Source: Atriophallophorus winterbourni (taxonomy: Eukaryota; Platyhelminthes; Trematoda; Plagiorchiida; Microphallidae). From it: 64,000 nt of DNA. The first letter of the stretch is position 1; the number at the start of each line of letters is the position of its first letter. A program made the translations under genes and the position numbers. The notes beneath the pieces were generated by a model. That model did no database searches and was not told the DNA's origin. It saw only the letters and a program-made list of their open reading frames with translations. The stretch lies in the NCBI GenBank assembly GCA_013407085.1, contig JACCGJ010011120.1, forward strand, positions 84,253 through 148,252. Reading direction: 5' to 3'. This document shows, piece by piece, positions 9,240 to 20,719 of this stretch.

Positions 9240-10980
9240 GTCTCAGTAGGCTGAGCATGCTCTAAAGACCAGCATTTGAAAGCACTTCAGTATTAGTTAC
9301 TTTGCTTATCCACGATTCGTTCGTGATATGGTTAATGTTTAGTAAGTGAAAATCATTCCGATTTTTTTTTGATTTGCGTGGATGGTCTTATTGTCACTGC
9401 TGATAAGTAAAGCGTTTATATATCATCACCTTTGTTTTGATAGTCAATATGCGGTTTCTCCAGAGACAAAATTTAAATGAGGCAACACTGCAGTTGCTTT
9501 GCCAATACGCTTATTAATCTTCGTTTATAGCGAAAGGTTACCGCAAAGGATGAATCGAAATATTCCAAATGATGTACTGGTAAAAGCTAACATTTTTAGC
9601 AGTGATGATGTGGGTAATACACTCTCTCTACCATGGAATTTGGTCTTGCTCATGTTAATTGTCAGCCCAGAATATTTGCATGCTGACAAATTACAGTCTA
9701 TTAGCGATTGGAGCTGCTTTTCGGTATGGGCAATATTGACTACAGCTCCAATAAACAGGAAGACGCCGATTTATCATCATCATCACAGACAGCATTAGAT
9801 CGGTAGCACGCACCGAATGCTTAACTGCCACACAACCATGAAAGGGTGAGGGTGGGACTTAAATAGATACGGATTTGATAGAAGAGTATTACACGGATTA
9901 ACACATACTGTATCTTGGTTTGTGTTCTCTTGCGGCTAAGGTTAAAATGCTTGCTATTACATCGCGTACGTAGACGAATACAAATAAATAAATAAATAAA
10001 CAAATAAACATATTTTTATTCTTAGAAATCCAAGGCATGTTGATCATGATCAATAATTTATAAAAGGATTATACAATCAGATTGTCGTATGTACATTTGC
10101 AAAAAATTTAAATGTCATTTATGCAGCGAAATTTGACGTTCAATAAATATTAGTATTTACAAGTTGCTTTCAGATAATCTGTAAATGATCTGATATAAAA
10201 CAAAAATAATGGCATTGCGAGGAAAAGTAAATGAGTGATCCCGGAAGTGCTGATGTTTAACGGATAATGTCCATCGAGGATGCGTGAATATCTTTTTTGT
10301 TGTTTTTCGACATAAAAGCTAGTTTAAACAGCACAGCAAAGAAAATACAAAACGTTTAACGTTGTATTGTCTATCTTCTCAGCATTAGCTTAATTTATTG
10401 CCTGTTGCTTCGGACATTTGAGCACTTTTGGCTTGCATCATTTGTTAATGGTACCGTAGTATATCCAATTGATTATTCTGAAGTTTTCGAACTGAGAAAT
10501 GAGTGGTCTACGCATTAACCAACGACTACAAACAAAACAAATGTCATATACTGTTTGCGTTTACGTTTGATATTTCCCTGTGGAAGCAACATAGAGATTC
10601 CGATTAAACTCCAACAGTTACAACTTATAGCCAATATGTGAGACTTTACGACACATTTACCTACAAAATTTAGAACGGAAATTTTTCTGCAATTATTAAA
10701 GTCGCCTTGATCACAATTAATATTAAATATCATGATAATCATATGTGTCTCGCACCTCTCCTGCGCGCAAAAATGATGCAATAGTTAAATTGGCTGTATT
10801 GAAGATTTTCTACAGTATTCGAAAACCTTAGATCTAAATTTGTCGTCACTAAGGGCTTCTCAATTGTTAATCGGTCGATTGCTTTTTTCAACCCAACGAG
10901 AATAAGGAAGTATCGAAGTATTCAAGAGTTAGTACACACTTCGCATTTTCAAGTTCATGGAGTAAAGCCTAGAGTCCCTA
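9240..10980. other. AT-rich spacer, no gene
   Basis: No coding, RNA or element signature was recognised. It holds an AAAT-type microsatellite (about 9982-10008) and a short CAT run encoding a chance polyhistidine near 9773-9790. At 10353/10354 unit 1 lacks 437 bp that are present in unit 2. Confidence 0.5.
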
Positions 10981-10984
10981 CAGT

Positions 10985-11345
10985 CCAGAGAGGATTCATT
11001 GTTTACCCTTTTATCCATCTGTTGAGCTTTATCGGCAATCTGGTTACCAGAAAGCGACTTAATCGAAGCTTTTCCAATTTTTCGAATCGATGGCTTTTTG
11101 ACCTCATCATTGATACCTTGAAATTTACCAGTATCCGCAGCTTTTGATACTAATGCTAATTTCAATCCAATAGACAATTGCACACCATCTAGCTGTCTGC
11201 TGGGCCCCAATTCTAACTGCTCTAAGAAGCCATATATTTTAAGCTGTGAGCATACTTTTGAACTTCAAGAACTCCGAACTTTTCTCGTCCAAAATAGGCG
11301 TCATTTCAGAAGCTTTTGGTTAGAACTTTTTTCGGACCATTTGTG
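10985..11345 (-). pseudogene. Coding relic of unknown origin
   Basis: The minus strand first reads F-P-Q-M-V-R-K-K-F, then P-K-A-S-E-M-T-P-I-L-D-E-K-S-S-E-F-L-K-F. After a stop and frame change it reads F-L-E-Q-L-E-L-G-P-S-R-Q-L-D-G-V-Q and continues to Q-Q-M-D-K-R near 11000, followed by a GTAAAC. Charge and residue balance resemble real protein. It could be two decayed exons of a host gene or part of a mobile element ORF. The 93-residue part is open in unit 1 but broken by a 1-bp deletion in unit 2. No family was recognised. Confidence 0.35.
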
Positions 11346-11349
11346 GAAA

Positions 11350-14300
11350 CTGAGGTAAAAAGTAAACAATGTTTAAGCGATTTTCAAAGGCTGTTATGTA
11401 GATGTTGGTTATGGAAGCTTGTATAAACTACACAACAATATTGGATTCGCACATATGACTAACGTCGATTTCGAATTACTAGTCCGTTTGGCGTGGTTAA
11501 ATCTAGTCTTTTTAAATCTTTAATTTAGCACAAACACGTGAATCGTCATTGATCCACTCTGCAATTTTATATGATATGTTGAGATGCACGCTTGCTATAT
11601 TAGTGCGTATAACAAATATCGAGCTGACGCCAAGGCCTAGATGAAAGATGTTTTTAAATTAATTAAGCGGTGGCATAGTTTAAAAAATGTGTAAATCACA
11701 CAAAAACTGAACTGTGTGCGCAGTACATAAAGCTTTGTCTATTATCGTTTGTTATACCTACTCCGACCTATTCTAGAAAGTGTGATAGAGACTCATGATT
11801 TGCACCACCATCCAAGAATAAATAATATATTTATTTATAAGATATTCACCGGCTTTGTCGGATAACTTGATATGTTCACCCCATCATCCATTGAAACATT
11901 GGTGTCACTCATTCACAAATGCCATTTATATAACATAAAAGAAAATCTCAGTGAGAATGCAGAAGTACTTATTTGCTGGAGTCCAATCTCAATAAATTAT
12001 CATTTCTTTGCTTCTCTGCTACCGGTGATTAGGGGAAATCTGTTCTGCGTTTTCCAGTACAAGCAAAAGTGAATTGTGCACTCCAAAATACAAATCGAAT
12101 AAAATCATGGCACAAGGGTCACGAAGAAATCAAACGGAAAACTAAACAATATATATTCAGCATTGGTAAGTACCTATAAGTATATTATAATCTAAAGAAA
12201 TTATGTAAACTGTATTGGCTTACGAGCGAATTATAGTTCGTTGTTCATTAAAAGAACTGGAAATTCTTATCGTGCACAAGTTCTCGACTAGAAAATAAGT
12301 GGATTTTCATTAAGAATGTGGTGGAAACTCAACCTTATATAAGGACGATCCTGTAAAGGATTACAGAAGAGACGTTTATGATTTTTGATGATATTTTCTA
12401 ATTTTTCTTGCATAAACAGGATTTAAAATGATATAATAAACCAAATCTATTTCCTGAATCCTTTAGAGTAACAAGTTCGGCGCTAAGCTTTTGTGTTTCA
12501 CTCTCTGACGTTATTAAAGCGTTTTATAATGTTAAACGTCTCAAATACGTCATAACTCAAAAATCTGCGGTTTCGAGATAAATCCTAATACATATGGTGA
12601 GCAAAGCTTGTTTTTCCACATTCATATTCCTTCTTGTAATTTATGAGGAGTTCACGTCTTCAAGGCGTTGTGTTTAAACACAGGATTTTAGACGTAGATG
12701 AACTCGAAACGTGCGACAAAACGACATCGGTTTTTGCGAAATACACTGATGCGAAACTATAACGTACTTGAAATGTGCATAGCAACTCAAGGTTTAATAA
12801 TACTTGAACACAGCTCTAACCATTACTCTGCAATCTATAACAATTCAACATTCAACATTCAAAAATTTATGGTATAAAAAAGCTCGTAGCTGTACAACAC
12901 CACAGGATATTCGTATAAGGACAATAAATATTATACAAAAAAGTTTGAGTTTTTAGGAAGATCGACAGTTTTGTAGTTGCAAAAAATGCCATGTATTGTG
13001 GCGGTATGACGGGTAAAAAAATACTTGTTTGGAAAAAAATCATGTTATTTAAACGGGATGTAGGGTGGAATTACTACGCATAAATATATTCAATTTGTTC
13101 CTAAAAATCCTTTCACTAGATGATTGGACAACATCTGACGGTAGGGATTTCCATAAGAAACAAACGCGCACCGATGCACGTCAGTTGGGGTGTTGCCCGG
13201 TGCATGGAAAACACTTTTTTATATTTCGATAGATATAGAATCGGAATGACAGACGATTACACAGAAAATCAACCTATGCTTCATTCTTCAATAATTGAGG
13301 TTAACAACTGATAGATCGTCAGAATGTGTTTGATCTGGTGAGATCATCTTAAATTAATAACTCTAATTCAGAATTCCACTATAATATATATTGCTCAAAG
13401 AATTACTGGATAAGCTAAAATATGGAGCAGTTAGCGCAAGTTGACGATGGAAATCGAGAATCCTCAATCATCCAAAGCTGTTGCGTAGTCTTGAAAATTA
13501 TTTTACGCCATAAACTTACCTTTCATTGGATTGTAATGTTATCGTGAATTACACAATAATAGATGCAGCTTACCACATACAAACAAATATATCCTTGTTT
13601 ATATTCCTCGTATTGAAAACGCTATTTGCTTCCACTCGGGGTGAGGAGATGCATCAATGTAAAATGAGTTGCCTTTGGTAATGTTCGCACAGATGAATAA
13701 TTCCACAATCAAAAGTCATACCGTGCAAGGGGAAGGTGAAGAGCGGGATATTCGGAGTATATTATATTCGTTTGTGTGTGTTGAGATGCAAATATTAACA
13801 TTCATCTTTTGTTGTGTAGTTTACCATTACCATTAGTAAGCAGCTTTCTGAAAAGAACCAGATGCAACATAAGAGGAGGTTGTCACGAACGAAACGCTCA
13901 ACTTATATTAGACTAGTTCAAATATTGTGACTTTTATAATTATTGATAATGAAATTTGCGTACCTACATATATTCTTTGCCGACATTTAGTTCACTTAAA
14001 GAAACTTGGAATTATTTTCACTCCTCCTACGTACCACACAAATGCAAATACGAAAGTAGATGTTTTCAGATTATATATATCTATATTAAATAGTATTGTA
14101 CCGTTATTGAGCTTTTTTACACGCACATCTGGAATCATGAGTTTTAAATATAATTAGAAGTTCTGCCCTCTCACTCAGTACTTCATCACATAAGGCACGG
14201 CAGTCTTGCTTATGTGAGCAAGCGAGTCACCAACTAGCAGCAGCAAAAGTGCCTGAGATGCTTGAAATATGTCAAGAAATCTGTGTTGGTTCAGGCTTCG

Positions 14301-14460
14301 TGAAATCCAGTTGATGAATATTGAAAATTAAAAAAATCATACACAAACATTTTCAGTTCAAGAAAATTAAAAGATCTTTAACGACAACTCAGAATTAACT
14401 GGTGATTCATATCAAGGAAAAGATAAAAACACCTATTTATAACAACAAAATATGTATAAA
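11350..14460. other. AT-rich spacer, no gene
   Basis: No exon or element ORF was recognised. A weak copy of dispersed repeat D (see 53668) is at about 12838-12935. A segment at 13600-13780 resembles 38930-39115 (CCTCGTATTGAAAA, then a CACTCGGG-type block, then a TATTATAT block), implying another old dispersed repeat. Confidence 0.45.
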
Positions 14461-14462
14461 AA

Positions 14463-14572
14463 GCTCATTTGCATGCATCTCCATCACACACCCCACGGTT
14501 GGTTTCGTGCTGTTTGCACTAATCAGTTAGAGGCAGTAGGATCAGGATCCGCATGCGCTTGAAACAGTGGAA
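14463..14572 (+). repeat. Dispersed repeat A, unit 1 copy
   Basis: Shares TTTCGTGCTGTTTGCACT, GATCAGGATCCGCATGCGC and TTGAAACAGTGG with 2459-2578. The unit 2 counterpart is 28138-28247, which has two extra bases in a CA run. Confidence 0.7.
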
Positions 14573-14574
14573 CT

Positions 14575-15420
14575 TAAGGAGTACCAACATTACCCGAAAG
14601 TGGCAAAATATGTAGTTTTATCATAGTAAGCCAAACAAAAAATTATTACCAACAGTTTGCAACCAATCGATATGCAACAAAGACGTTTTTGTCCCAATAA
14701 TCCAGAAATAAATTTATGAGACGTCATTTATTCTAAAGCCACTCAACATAATTAGATGTTCAAGAAACATAAAACTGGAATATGCTTAGAAACGCAATAA
14801 ATCCTAATCGACTTTACTGTGGAGGAAGGTCTTCCTTAATTAATAACTGTTACTTCTTCTCTGACATCAATAATATATATGCCTTGACGTTAAATGGCGC
14901 ATCTTGTTGATACCAATGTGAACAGATCATTTAACCATTATTCACATACGGCCTTCATATCGACATTGTTTGCCTTTGGTGCAAGCTGTATATCTCCTCA
15001 CGTGTTGTGGACATCGCAAATTTTGTGAAAACTAACCTAACGATTTTCTCCTGTATACCATTTAATACACTTTCACCTTGAATCAGAAAACCTCCACAAT
15101 GACCTACTTTATGAGAGCGGAGCAGTAAATAATTTTTCTTTCTGCGCAGGTGAACATGCATGTACTGGTCTAATTGTAGATTTGCATTGATTCGCTTCGT
15201 TAAGGAGAGTACTGAACAGTGATACTTGACACATTTTTTGCTATTTTATTTTCTAATACGGAAGATCCTTCTTACGTCCTACTTTACTTGAAGCAAGCAT
15301 CGAGGGACGTACTTTGTTCAGAAAATTAATGGTATTTCAAAATATTGATAACTGATTCGTTTCTAAAATATTGTGGCGCTCACATCCCCTACACTTACAT
15401 ATCAAAAATGGGTTCTGATG
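14575..15420. other. AT-rich spacer, no gene
   Basis: No coding or structural element was recognised in this stretch or in its counterpart 28250-29095. Confidence 0.45.
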
Positions 15421-15536
15421 ATCATATTCCCTTCACTTGCACATCATAACCGGTTTCTGGCTGTTTACCATCATTCGGTCAAGACAGTATGATCAAGTAC
15501 ATTCAGCCTTGAAACAGTGGCGCCCGATCTAAGATT

Positions 15537-15941
15537 GTGCTCTGCTCACTCTGCTGCATGAAATCGCATCTCTATTGTGTTCCTAATTTAACGCACCTCG
15601 ATGTAGCTGTAATGCAATCCTTCTCGTCTTCACCACTGAAGTATATTTGCCCATCGTGTTTCCCTTATTTTGAAGGTCTCCGTCGCCATCCAGACTCACT
15701 CGCAAACACCCCGCAAACCAATCCAATGCGCACATCCCCAGCACGTGTGTCTAATGTTTCTCTTACTCCGACTACTAATGCGGAGCTCGCATTACGTATT
15801 ATACTGGAAAACCGACTCTGTCATGTTGAGTCTCAACTTAACCGCGTATTGTTGGAGCTTGCTCAGCTTCAAAAAGGTCTCAATTTATCCACTCCAATAA
15901 ATCCTCCTGCGAATTTAGAAACAATTGCCCCTTTTTTGTAA
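15537..15941 (+). CDS. CR1-like ORF1, N-terminal zinc-finger part (unit 1)
   Basis: The frame opens with a C-x2-C-x-x-x-x-H-x-x-C ... C-x2-C pattern (L-C-S-L-C-C-M-K-S-H-L-Y-C, then Y-I-C-P-S-C). This resembles the PHD-like zinc finger that begins ORF1 of many CR1-type elements. A Pro/Thr/Asn-rich linker follows, then an E-N-R-L...L-L-E-L-A-Q-L-Q-K helix. The true start is unclear because the open frame begins upstream without an ATG. A stop at 15939 separates it from the next frame, probably a break in one original ORF1. ORF1 proteins bind element RNA and chaperone it. Confidence 0.65.
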   Translation: MLCSLCCMKSHLYCVPNLTHLDVAVMQSFSSSPLKYICPSCFPYFEGLRRHPDSLANTPQTNPMRTSPARVSNVSLTPTTNAELALRIILENRLCHVESQLNRVLLELAQLQKGLNLSTPINPPANLETIAPFL

Positions 15942-16014
15942 TGCCACCTCTTAACCCATTGCAGAAACTCTCACTGCTACTACACCGACCAAAAAGCAAC
16001 CATGTCCTCTTCGT

Positions 16015-16851
16015 ATGCCAAAACAAATAAAGTCAACGTTGAAACATTTCTCTGTTATTTGCACCAACGTTGTTGAGTCCGCTGAATCGCAGTTCAATGC
16101 TAAACAAGCCCATGATCTACTTCAGTGGAAACGCTTGTTTACTTCCATGAAGATCCAGGTTATCAAACCGTTATGCCTAACGAGACTCACACGTCACCCA
16201 TCTTCTGCTCACTCTGACCAACCACGTCTGCTGCGCGTCTACTTGGAAAATAACGATCAAATGGAGATTGTTTTATTGTCTGCACATTATCTGCGACACG
16301 AAGCTTCTCCCTCTCGTATACATCCCGATATACCCTGGATAGAACGCGCAAAAAATCGTCCTCCAAATGTGCAACGACAAGACACTCCTAGAGCCATCAT
16401 TGTTCATGGAGTACCAGAATGTGACAGCGAAAATGAAACCGAACGTAAAGAACATGATCACGCCCAATGGCGTTTTCTTTATCAGCATATGAATTGCGAA
16501 CCAGTCACAACAGTGTCCCTATACCGACTCCCTCGTCCAACCACTTACAATGAAAATTCGCCGCGACTGCTGAAAGTTTGTTTCCTGCGCTCTGAGATGT
16601 TGCCTACTGTCCTAAATGCCTGGCGTTATGCTCGTAGAACAGCACCACCGAGTGTCCGAATTTTTCCAGACCAACCTCGTCGAACTCCAGTCACCATCAC
16701 GGCTGACAGCGCAACGCAAAATCCTGTTACACTAAGCGAAATATGCTCCAACAACCCTACGCTGGCTACTCTCCTATCTGAAAATCCGAGTCCAAAGATA
16801 AGTTATCTTACATCGAATAACTCCTCTGATATTATGCAAAACACTATTTAG
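16015..16851 (+). CDS. CR1-like ORF1, C-terminal part with duplicated domain (unit 1)
   Basis: This is a 278-residue frame. Two segments, about residues 12-109 and 126-222, align with each other. Each has a V-I/I-V start, a D/E-rich stretch, Q-W at 37-38 and 151-152, a T-x-L/V-x-R-L block, P-R-L-L-R/K-V, and a closing R-I-H/F-P-D-I/Q-P. Each half resembles the single RNA-binding-like domain usual in such ORF1 proteins, so this looks like an internal tandem duplication. The amino-acid sequence is identical in unit 2. The frame is also open upstream to 15953, giving a C-P-L-R start context. Confidence 0.7.
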   Translation: MPKQIKSTLKHFSVICTNVVESAESQFNAKQAHDLLQWKRLFTSMKIQVIKPLCLTRLTRHPSSAHSDQPRLLRVYLENNDQMEIVLLSAHYLRHEASPSRIHPDIPWIERAKNRPPNVQRQDTPRAIIVHGVPECDSENETERKEHDHAQWRFLYQHMNCEPVTTVSLYRLPRPTTYNENSPRLLKVCFLRSEMLPTVLNAWRYARRTAPPSVRIFPDQPRRTPVTITADSATQNPVTLSEICSNNPTLATLLSENPSPKISYLTSNNSSDIMQNTI

Positions 16852-16880
16852 CCGGCCCGACTCTGGCCGGCCATAACGCT

Positions 16881-17531
16881 ATGTCAGGTCTTATTCACCG
16901 CAAATACCTAAAATGTGCTTATGCAAACACTCAAGGTCTGTTGAGCAAACTCAATGAACTAACGTTCTATGTTTCCACCTGTCCGTATGATATTATTGCA
17001 CTAACTGAAACTTGGTTAAACGAACGCCATCTTCAAAATGAAGTTCATATCCCGAACTTGAACGTTTTTCGATCCGATAGACCATCGCCTGGCGGTGGCG
17101 TAGCCCTTTACGTTAATTCCTCTATTCACTGTACTGAACTTTTTACTTCTGTCATGCAATCCTCTGATACTTTAAGTTGCACTTTACAGCTTTCCAGTTT
17201 TGAATCAATCATAGTTGTAGTTATTTATCGCCCCCCGAGTAATTCTAACCAAGACGATGAACAATTGCTAAGTTACCTGTATCGTGTACTCCTTCAGACA
17301 CACACACATGTTCTCAACATGGGGGACTTTAATCTTCCAAATTTGTTCGATCGTCCTTATCCAGATGGTCATTTCTGGTCAAAGTTACTAGATCTGTTCC
17401 ACACACACTTATTGTTAAACTATTCCACTGGACCCACCCGTTTCCGTTCTAATGATACACCATCTTTACTGGATCTAATTCGCGAAGCCAAGAGATTATC
17501 CGGGTTGAACTTAGGAAGCACCGCGTTTTAG
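16881..17531 (+). pseudogene. CR1-like ORF2 endonuclease, cut by duplication junction
   Basis: The apurinic/apyrimidinic-like endonuclease domain nicks target DNA for target-primed reverse transcription. Seen in order: Y-A-N-T-Q-G-L near the start, L-T-E-T-W-L (catalytic Glu), the G-G-G-V-A-L-Y-V strand, Y-R-P-P-S, G-D-F-N-L-P (catalytic Asp and Asn) and S-L-L-D-L-I. At 17480 the frame leaves element sequence and runs 17 codons into unrelated unit sequence before a stop. The catalytic His block (S-D-H) is absent here but present in the second copy. Confidence 0.85.
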
Positions 17532-17700
17532 CCGATGCTGGAAAAAGAAAAAGAAAAAGCAGTTTCTCTTCACCAGCACGGTGAGAGGTTAGCTGAAGTA
17601 GCATTGTGTATAATAAAAATTAAAAAACACACAGAACTCTAGCCCTCAGTATATTTACGGGATAACGCTAAAAAATGAAAAACCTAAGCTTGCAAAGCAA

Positions 17701-18597
17701 TTAAGGCGAGTATTCAGGAAACAACTTACCCCAGTTGCGGTCCAACCCCTGCTTAAAACTAGACACGGTACTGCAGGATATAAGTTCTTCTTGAAGCCGG
17801 TTCCAGAAATTTACCACCCTGAGGCTGAAAAAGTGTTTCCTGGGGTCTAGCCGACATCGCTCCTTAGCAAGTTTGAGTGAATGGCCCCGGGTAACCAGCT
17901 CAGGACTTAAGGCAAAGAAGTCGGTCATGCTAACGCCACTTAACCCCTTCAAGATCTTAAAGGTTTCAATTAAGTCACCTCTCAAACGACGGCGCGCAAG
18001 TGAAAAAAGATCTAGGGACTTTAGGCGTGCAGCGTAAGGTTTCCCTCGCTGACCCTCAATCATGCGAGTTGCGAGACGCTGTAAGCTTTCGAGTCGAACG
18101 ATGTCCTTCTTGTAGTAAGGGCACCACGCCTGGACACAATATTCTAAATGCGGCCTAACTAATGCCTTGTAAAGGGGCAGGAATACCTCGGGTCTTCTGC
18201 TGGATAACACGGATCTCAGCCGAAAGAGAACTTTGCGAGCACGTTGCGCTGCAGCGGCGCATTGGTCCTCCCATTTGAAGTCCGTCCTAACCAGTACTCC
18301 TAAATCCTTAACACGCTGTGTGGCGCTTACAGTGAGAGAATTGCCCGACACCTGAACTGAAATCTTATCAACCAGTGCTGACAAGAGTTGGCTCTTATTA
18401 AGTTTAAGTGGGAGGTCCCACTGATGTGACCAGTTTATGACCCGTTCAAGGTCGTGCATCAAGGTATCTTCGTCCGTTGATCCGATGAATTTAACATCAT
18501 CCGCAGAAATGAAGCATGGGCACTTCAATGCAGAGGACAAGTCATCGATGAAAATCAGGAATAGAAGAGGACCAAGTACCGAACCTTGGGGTACACC
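17701..18597 (-). pseudogene. CR1-like RT relic, unit 2 copy of 4466-5362
   Basis: Same content as the unit 1 relic with about five amino-acid differences, for example L for V in L-E-S-V-Q-R, Q for P in N-R-L-P-E-E and V for G in P-E-L-G-T-R. This is one of the more diverged stretches between the two units. The S-A-D-D catalytic block is shared. Confidence 0.85.
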
Positions 18598-18990
18598 ATT
18601 TCAAGTTCAAAATGCACATGGCTGAAGGTGGCTAAAATCCCCTGACGCGCCCAGATTTCCTTCGACAGTTGAGCACCCGGCACTTCGATATTGAGTATAA
18701 ACTTCGTACGTTTCACGCGCTCATGTTTCCAGATGTCTGGAAAGTAAGATAGGGGTTCTCTTCACCAGCACGGTGAGAGGTCATCTATTATGGAAACAAT
18801 GCAATAATATGCGTGAACAATGTATGATTTATGATATCACTAGCCTAATCGAGGCAAAGTGGAGCACAGTCATAAACTGCATGTGGGATAAGATGCTGTC
18901 ATCTTGCCCAGGCCTAGACAGAAATGAGATAAAAATGTAACAATATGTTTTTGTTGTTTTTAAGTTTTTTAGCAGACAATATGCGGAAAT

Positions 18991-19465
18991 ATGGTAGGCC
19001 ATTTAGAGTCTAATTCCCTTTTAAAGCCCAGCACATTTGGGAAGTTTACTATGCAAGCTGGGAGCTTATTTCAGAAATTGACCACTCGGTTTGCTGAAAA
19101 AGTGCTCACGTGCCAGCAACCTGGGCCTACTATTAAGACGTTTCATATAAATACCCCTTGTGGCTGCTTTAAGGGCAATTTTGAGGATTTCAGAAATATT
19201 ATCACCTGTAAGACCCTTTAGAATCTTGAAGGCTTCTATTAGGTCGCTTCTCAGCCGGCGTCTCTTTAGTGAGAGCAGATCGAGGTCCTTCAGTCTTGCC
19301 TCATAAGTTTTTCCTGCCTGACCCTCAACCATTCATGTCGCAAGGCGCTGGACCCTTTCGAGACATGCGATATCTTTTTTAAGTACAAAGCCCAGGATTG
19401 AACGCAGTATTCCAAGTGAGGCCGCACGACTACCTTTTATAAGGGAATGAAGAGTGGAGGTTTTC
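18991..19465 (-). pseudogene. CR1-like RT C-terminal relic, unit 2 copy of 5756-6230
   Basis: Reads the same as its unit 1 counterpart, with no difference noticed in the translated parts. This contrasts with the flanking relics, which differ. Confidence 0.75.
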
Positions 19466-19731
19466 AGCTCATTTCAGCGAGAAGCTTAGTACAGTGGCTG
19501 ATTCGCCATTCGAGCGTCTAAATTTCTTTCAGTGGTATTCCGCAGAAGAGTGTCAACCAATTCAATCAATATCTTCACGAATTTCATCTGGTTTGAGCGA
19601 TATCTAGAATGTAACAAAAAACTCTTTACTGCATCATGTGAGGAGAGGCATTAGCGTGTTTTAAAGCCAACATGAAGATCTATTTAATTACGGATACAAG
19701 TTAGGAAATAAAAAGGCCACCCAGAGTAGCT

Positions 19732-20675
19732 TCAATCATTGGAAAAACCTAGCGAAGTTGAACTTATATCTTCTTTAGGAAGACGATTCCAGTAATTTAT
19801 TACTATTTTCCCGAAAAAGAACTTCCGAACATTAGACCTGACATGTCGGTTGGCCAGGTTCAATGGGCGGCTTCCAGTCCCCACTATTTTGCATGAGTGC
19901 ATACATTCAACTTGGATGAACAATAATGAAACCTGCCATGAGGTTGAAGGTTTTAATCAGGTCCCCACGTAGCGGACTTATTTTCAGTGAGAGAAAATCT
20001 AGACTCATCAATCGTTCTCTCTTAATACCTAGTTGATTAAAATTCAAGTTTTTCAATATTTTTTTAAAATATAGTAACCAAGCCTGAACGCAATATTTGA
20101 AATTCGGTCTCACGACTGCTTTTTATAATGGTATGAAAACCTTCGGGAACCTGTATGATAAAATTAATGGAAGGCGAAAAAGGTCGCTCCCAGCGCGATG
20201 TACAGCATCTGCACATTGATTAATCAATTTAAAGTTCGCTGAAACTTCTACACCTAAGTCACAAATTTTCGGAACCACATTCATCTTAAGTATACAAACT
20301 GTTCCAGCGACCTCAAGTTTCTTGACGACCTTAGATAACAGATCGCTTTCCGTGAAGTTAACTGATAGTACCTATGTAGAAGTCCATTCAATGACCTTTT
20401 TGATATCCTCATGAAGATCCCGTTCATTGCGTGATCCGATGAACTTGACATCATTAGCAAAAATATAGCAGGGACACTTCAGCGACGCTGCCAAATCATC
20501 GATGAAAATTACGAAAAGTAGCGTTCCGAGTACTGAACCCTGTGAGACTCCACTAACAACTTTTAATTCCGAGGAATCCACTCTGCCTATACTGACGCGA
20601 AAATATTGATTGCTTAAGAAGCCTATTATCCAGTTTCTCAGTTTCTCGCATGTCCTTGAAAATTGCAGTGAATAA
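19732..20675 (-). pseudogene. CR1-like RT relic, unit 2 copy of 6497-7440
   Basis: The same F-A-N-D-V broken catalytic block is present. Several substitutions distinguish it from unit 1 in 20110-20600, for instance at 20122, 20154, 20250 and 20335. One destroys an open stretch that is longer in unit 1. Confidence 0.8.
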
Positions 20676-20719
20676 AAAGATTTGGGTGTCTGGATATGCT
20701 CCAGTTTAGAAACGTCACT

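Larger units (their letters stand above)
4252..17480 (+). repeat. Segmental tandem duplication, unit 1 (13.2 kb)
   Basis: All landmarks from 4252 to 17480 recur in the same order and orientation in 17481-31155. The offset is 13,235 bp after an early 6-bp indel, then about 13,673-13,675 bp after a 437-bp indel and small length changes. At 17480/17481 the endonuclease frame of a CR1-like element is followed directly by CGCGAAGCCAAGAGATTATC, the sequence at 4252. Identity looks about 99% in compared parts. At most one base of homology is present at the junction. Confidence 0.95.
15425..17480 (+). mobile_element. CR1-like element (zinc-finger ORF1), 5' part in unit 1
   Basis: This is the 5' portion of the element seen fully at about 29100-38465. 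Order: a leader containing a diverged repeat A block (15440-15520), ORF1 in two frames, then ORF2 with the endonuclease. It stops at the duplication junction, so no RT follows; what comes next is the sequence of 4252. It is therefore a duplication-truncated copy, not a 5' or 3' truncated insertion. Confidence 0.85.

Noticed and set aside
9499..9798. 99-codon open frame ending in a polyhistidine-like H-H-H-H
   Set aside because: The histidines come from a CAT microsatellite. There is no protein-like conservation, splice context or family resemblance, and the frame lies in AT-rich spacer.
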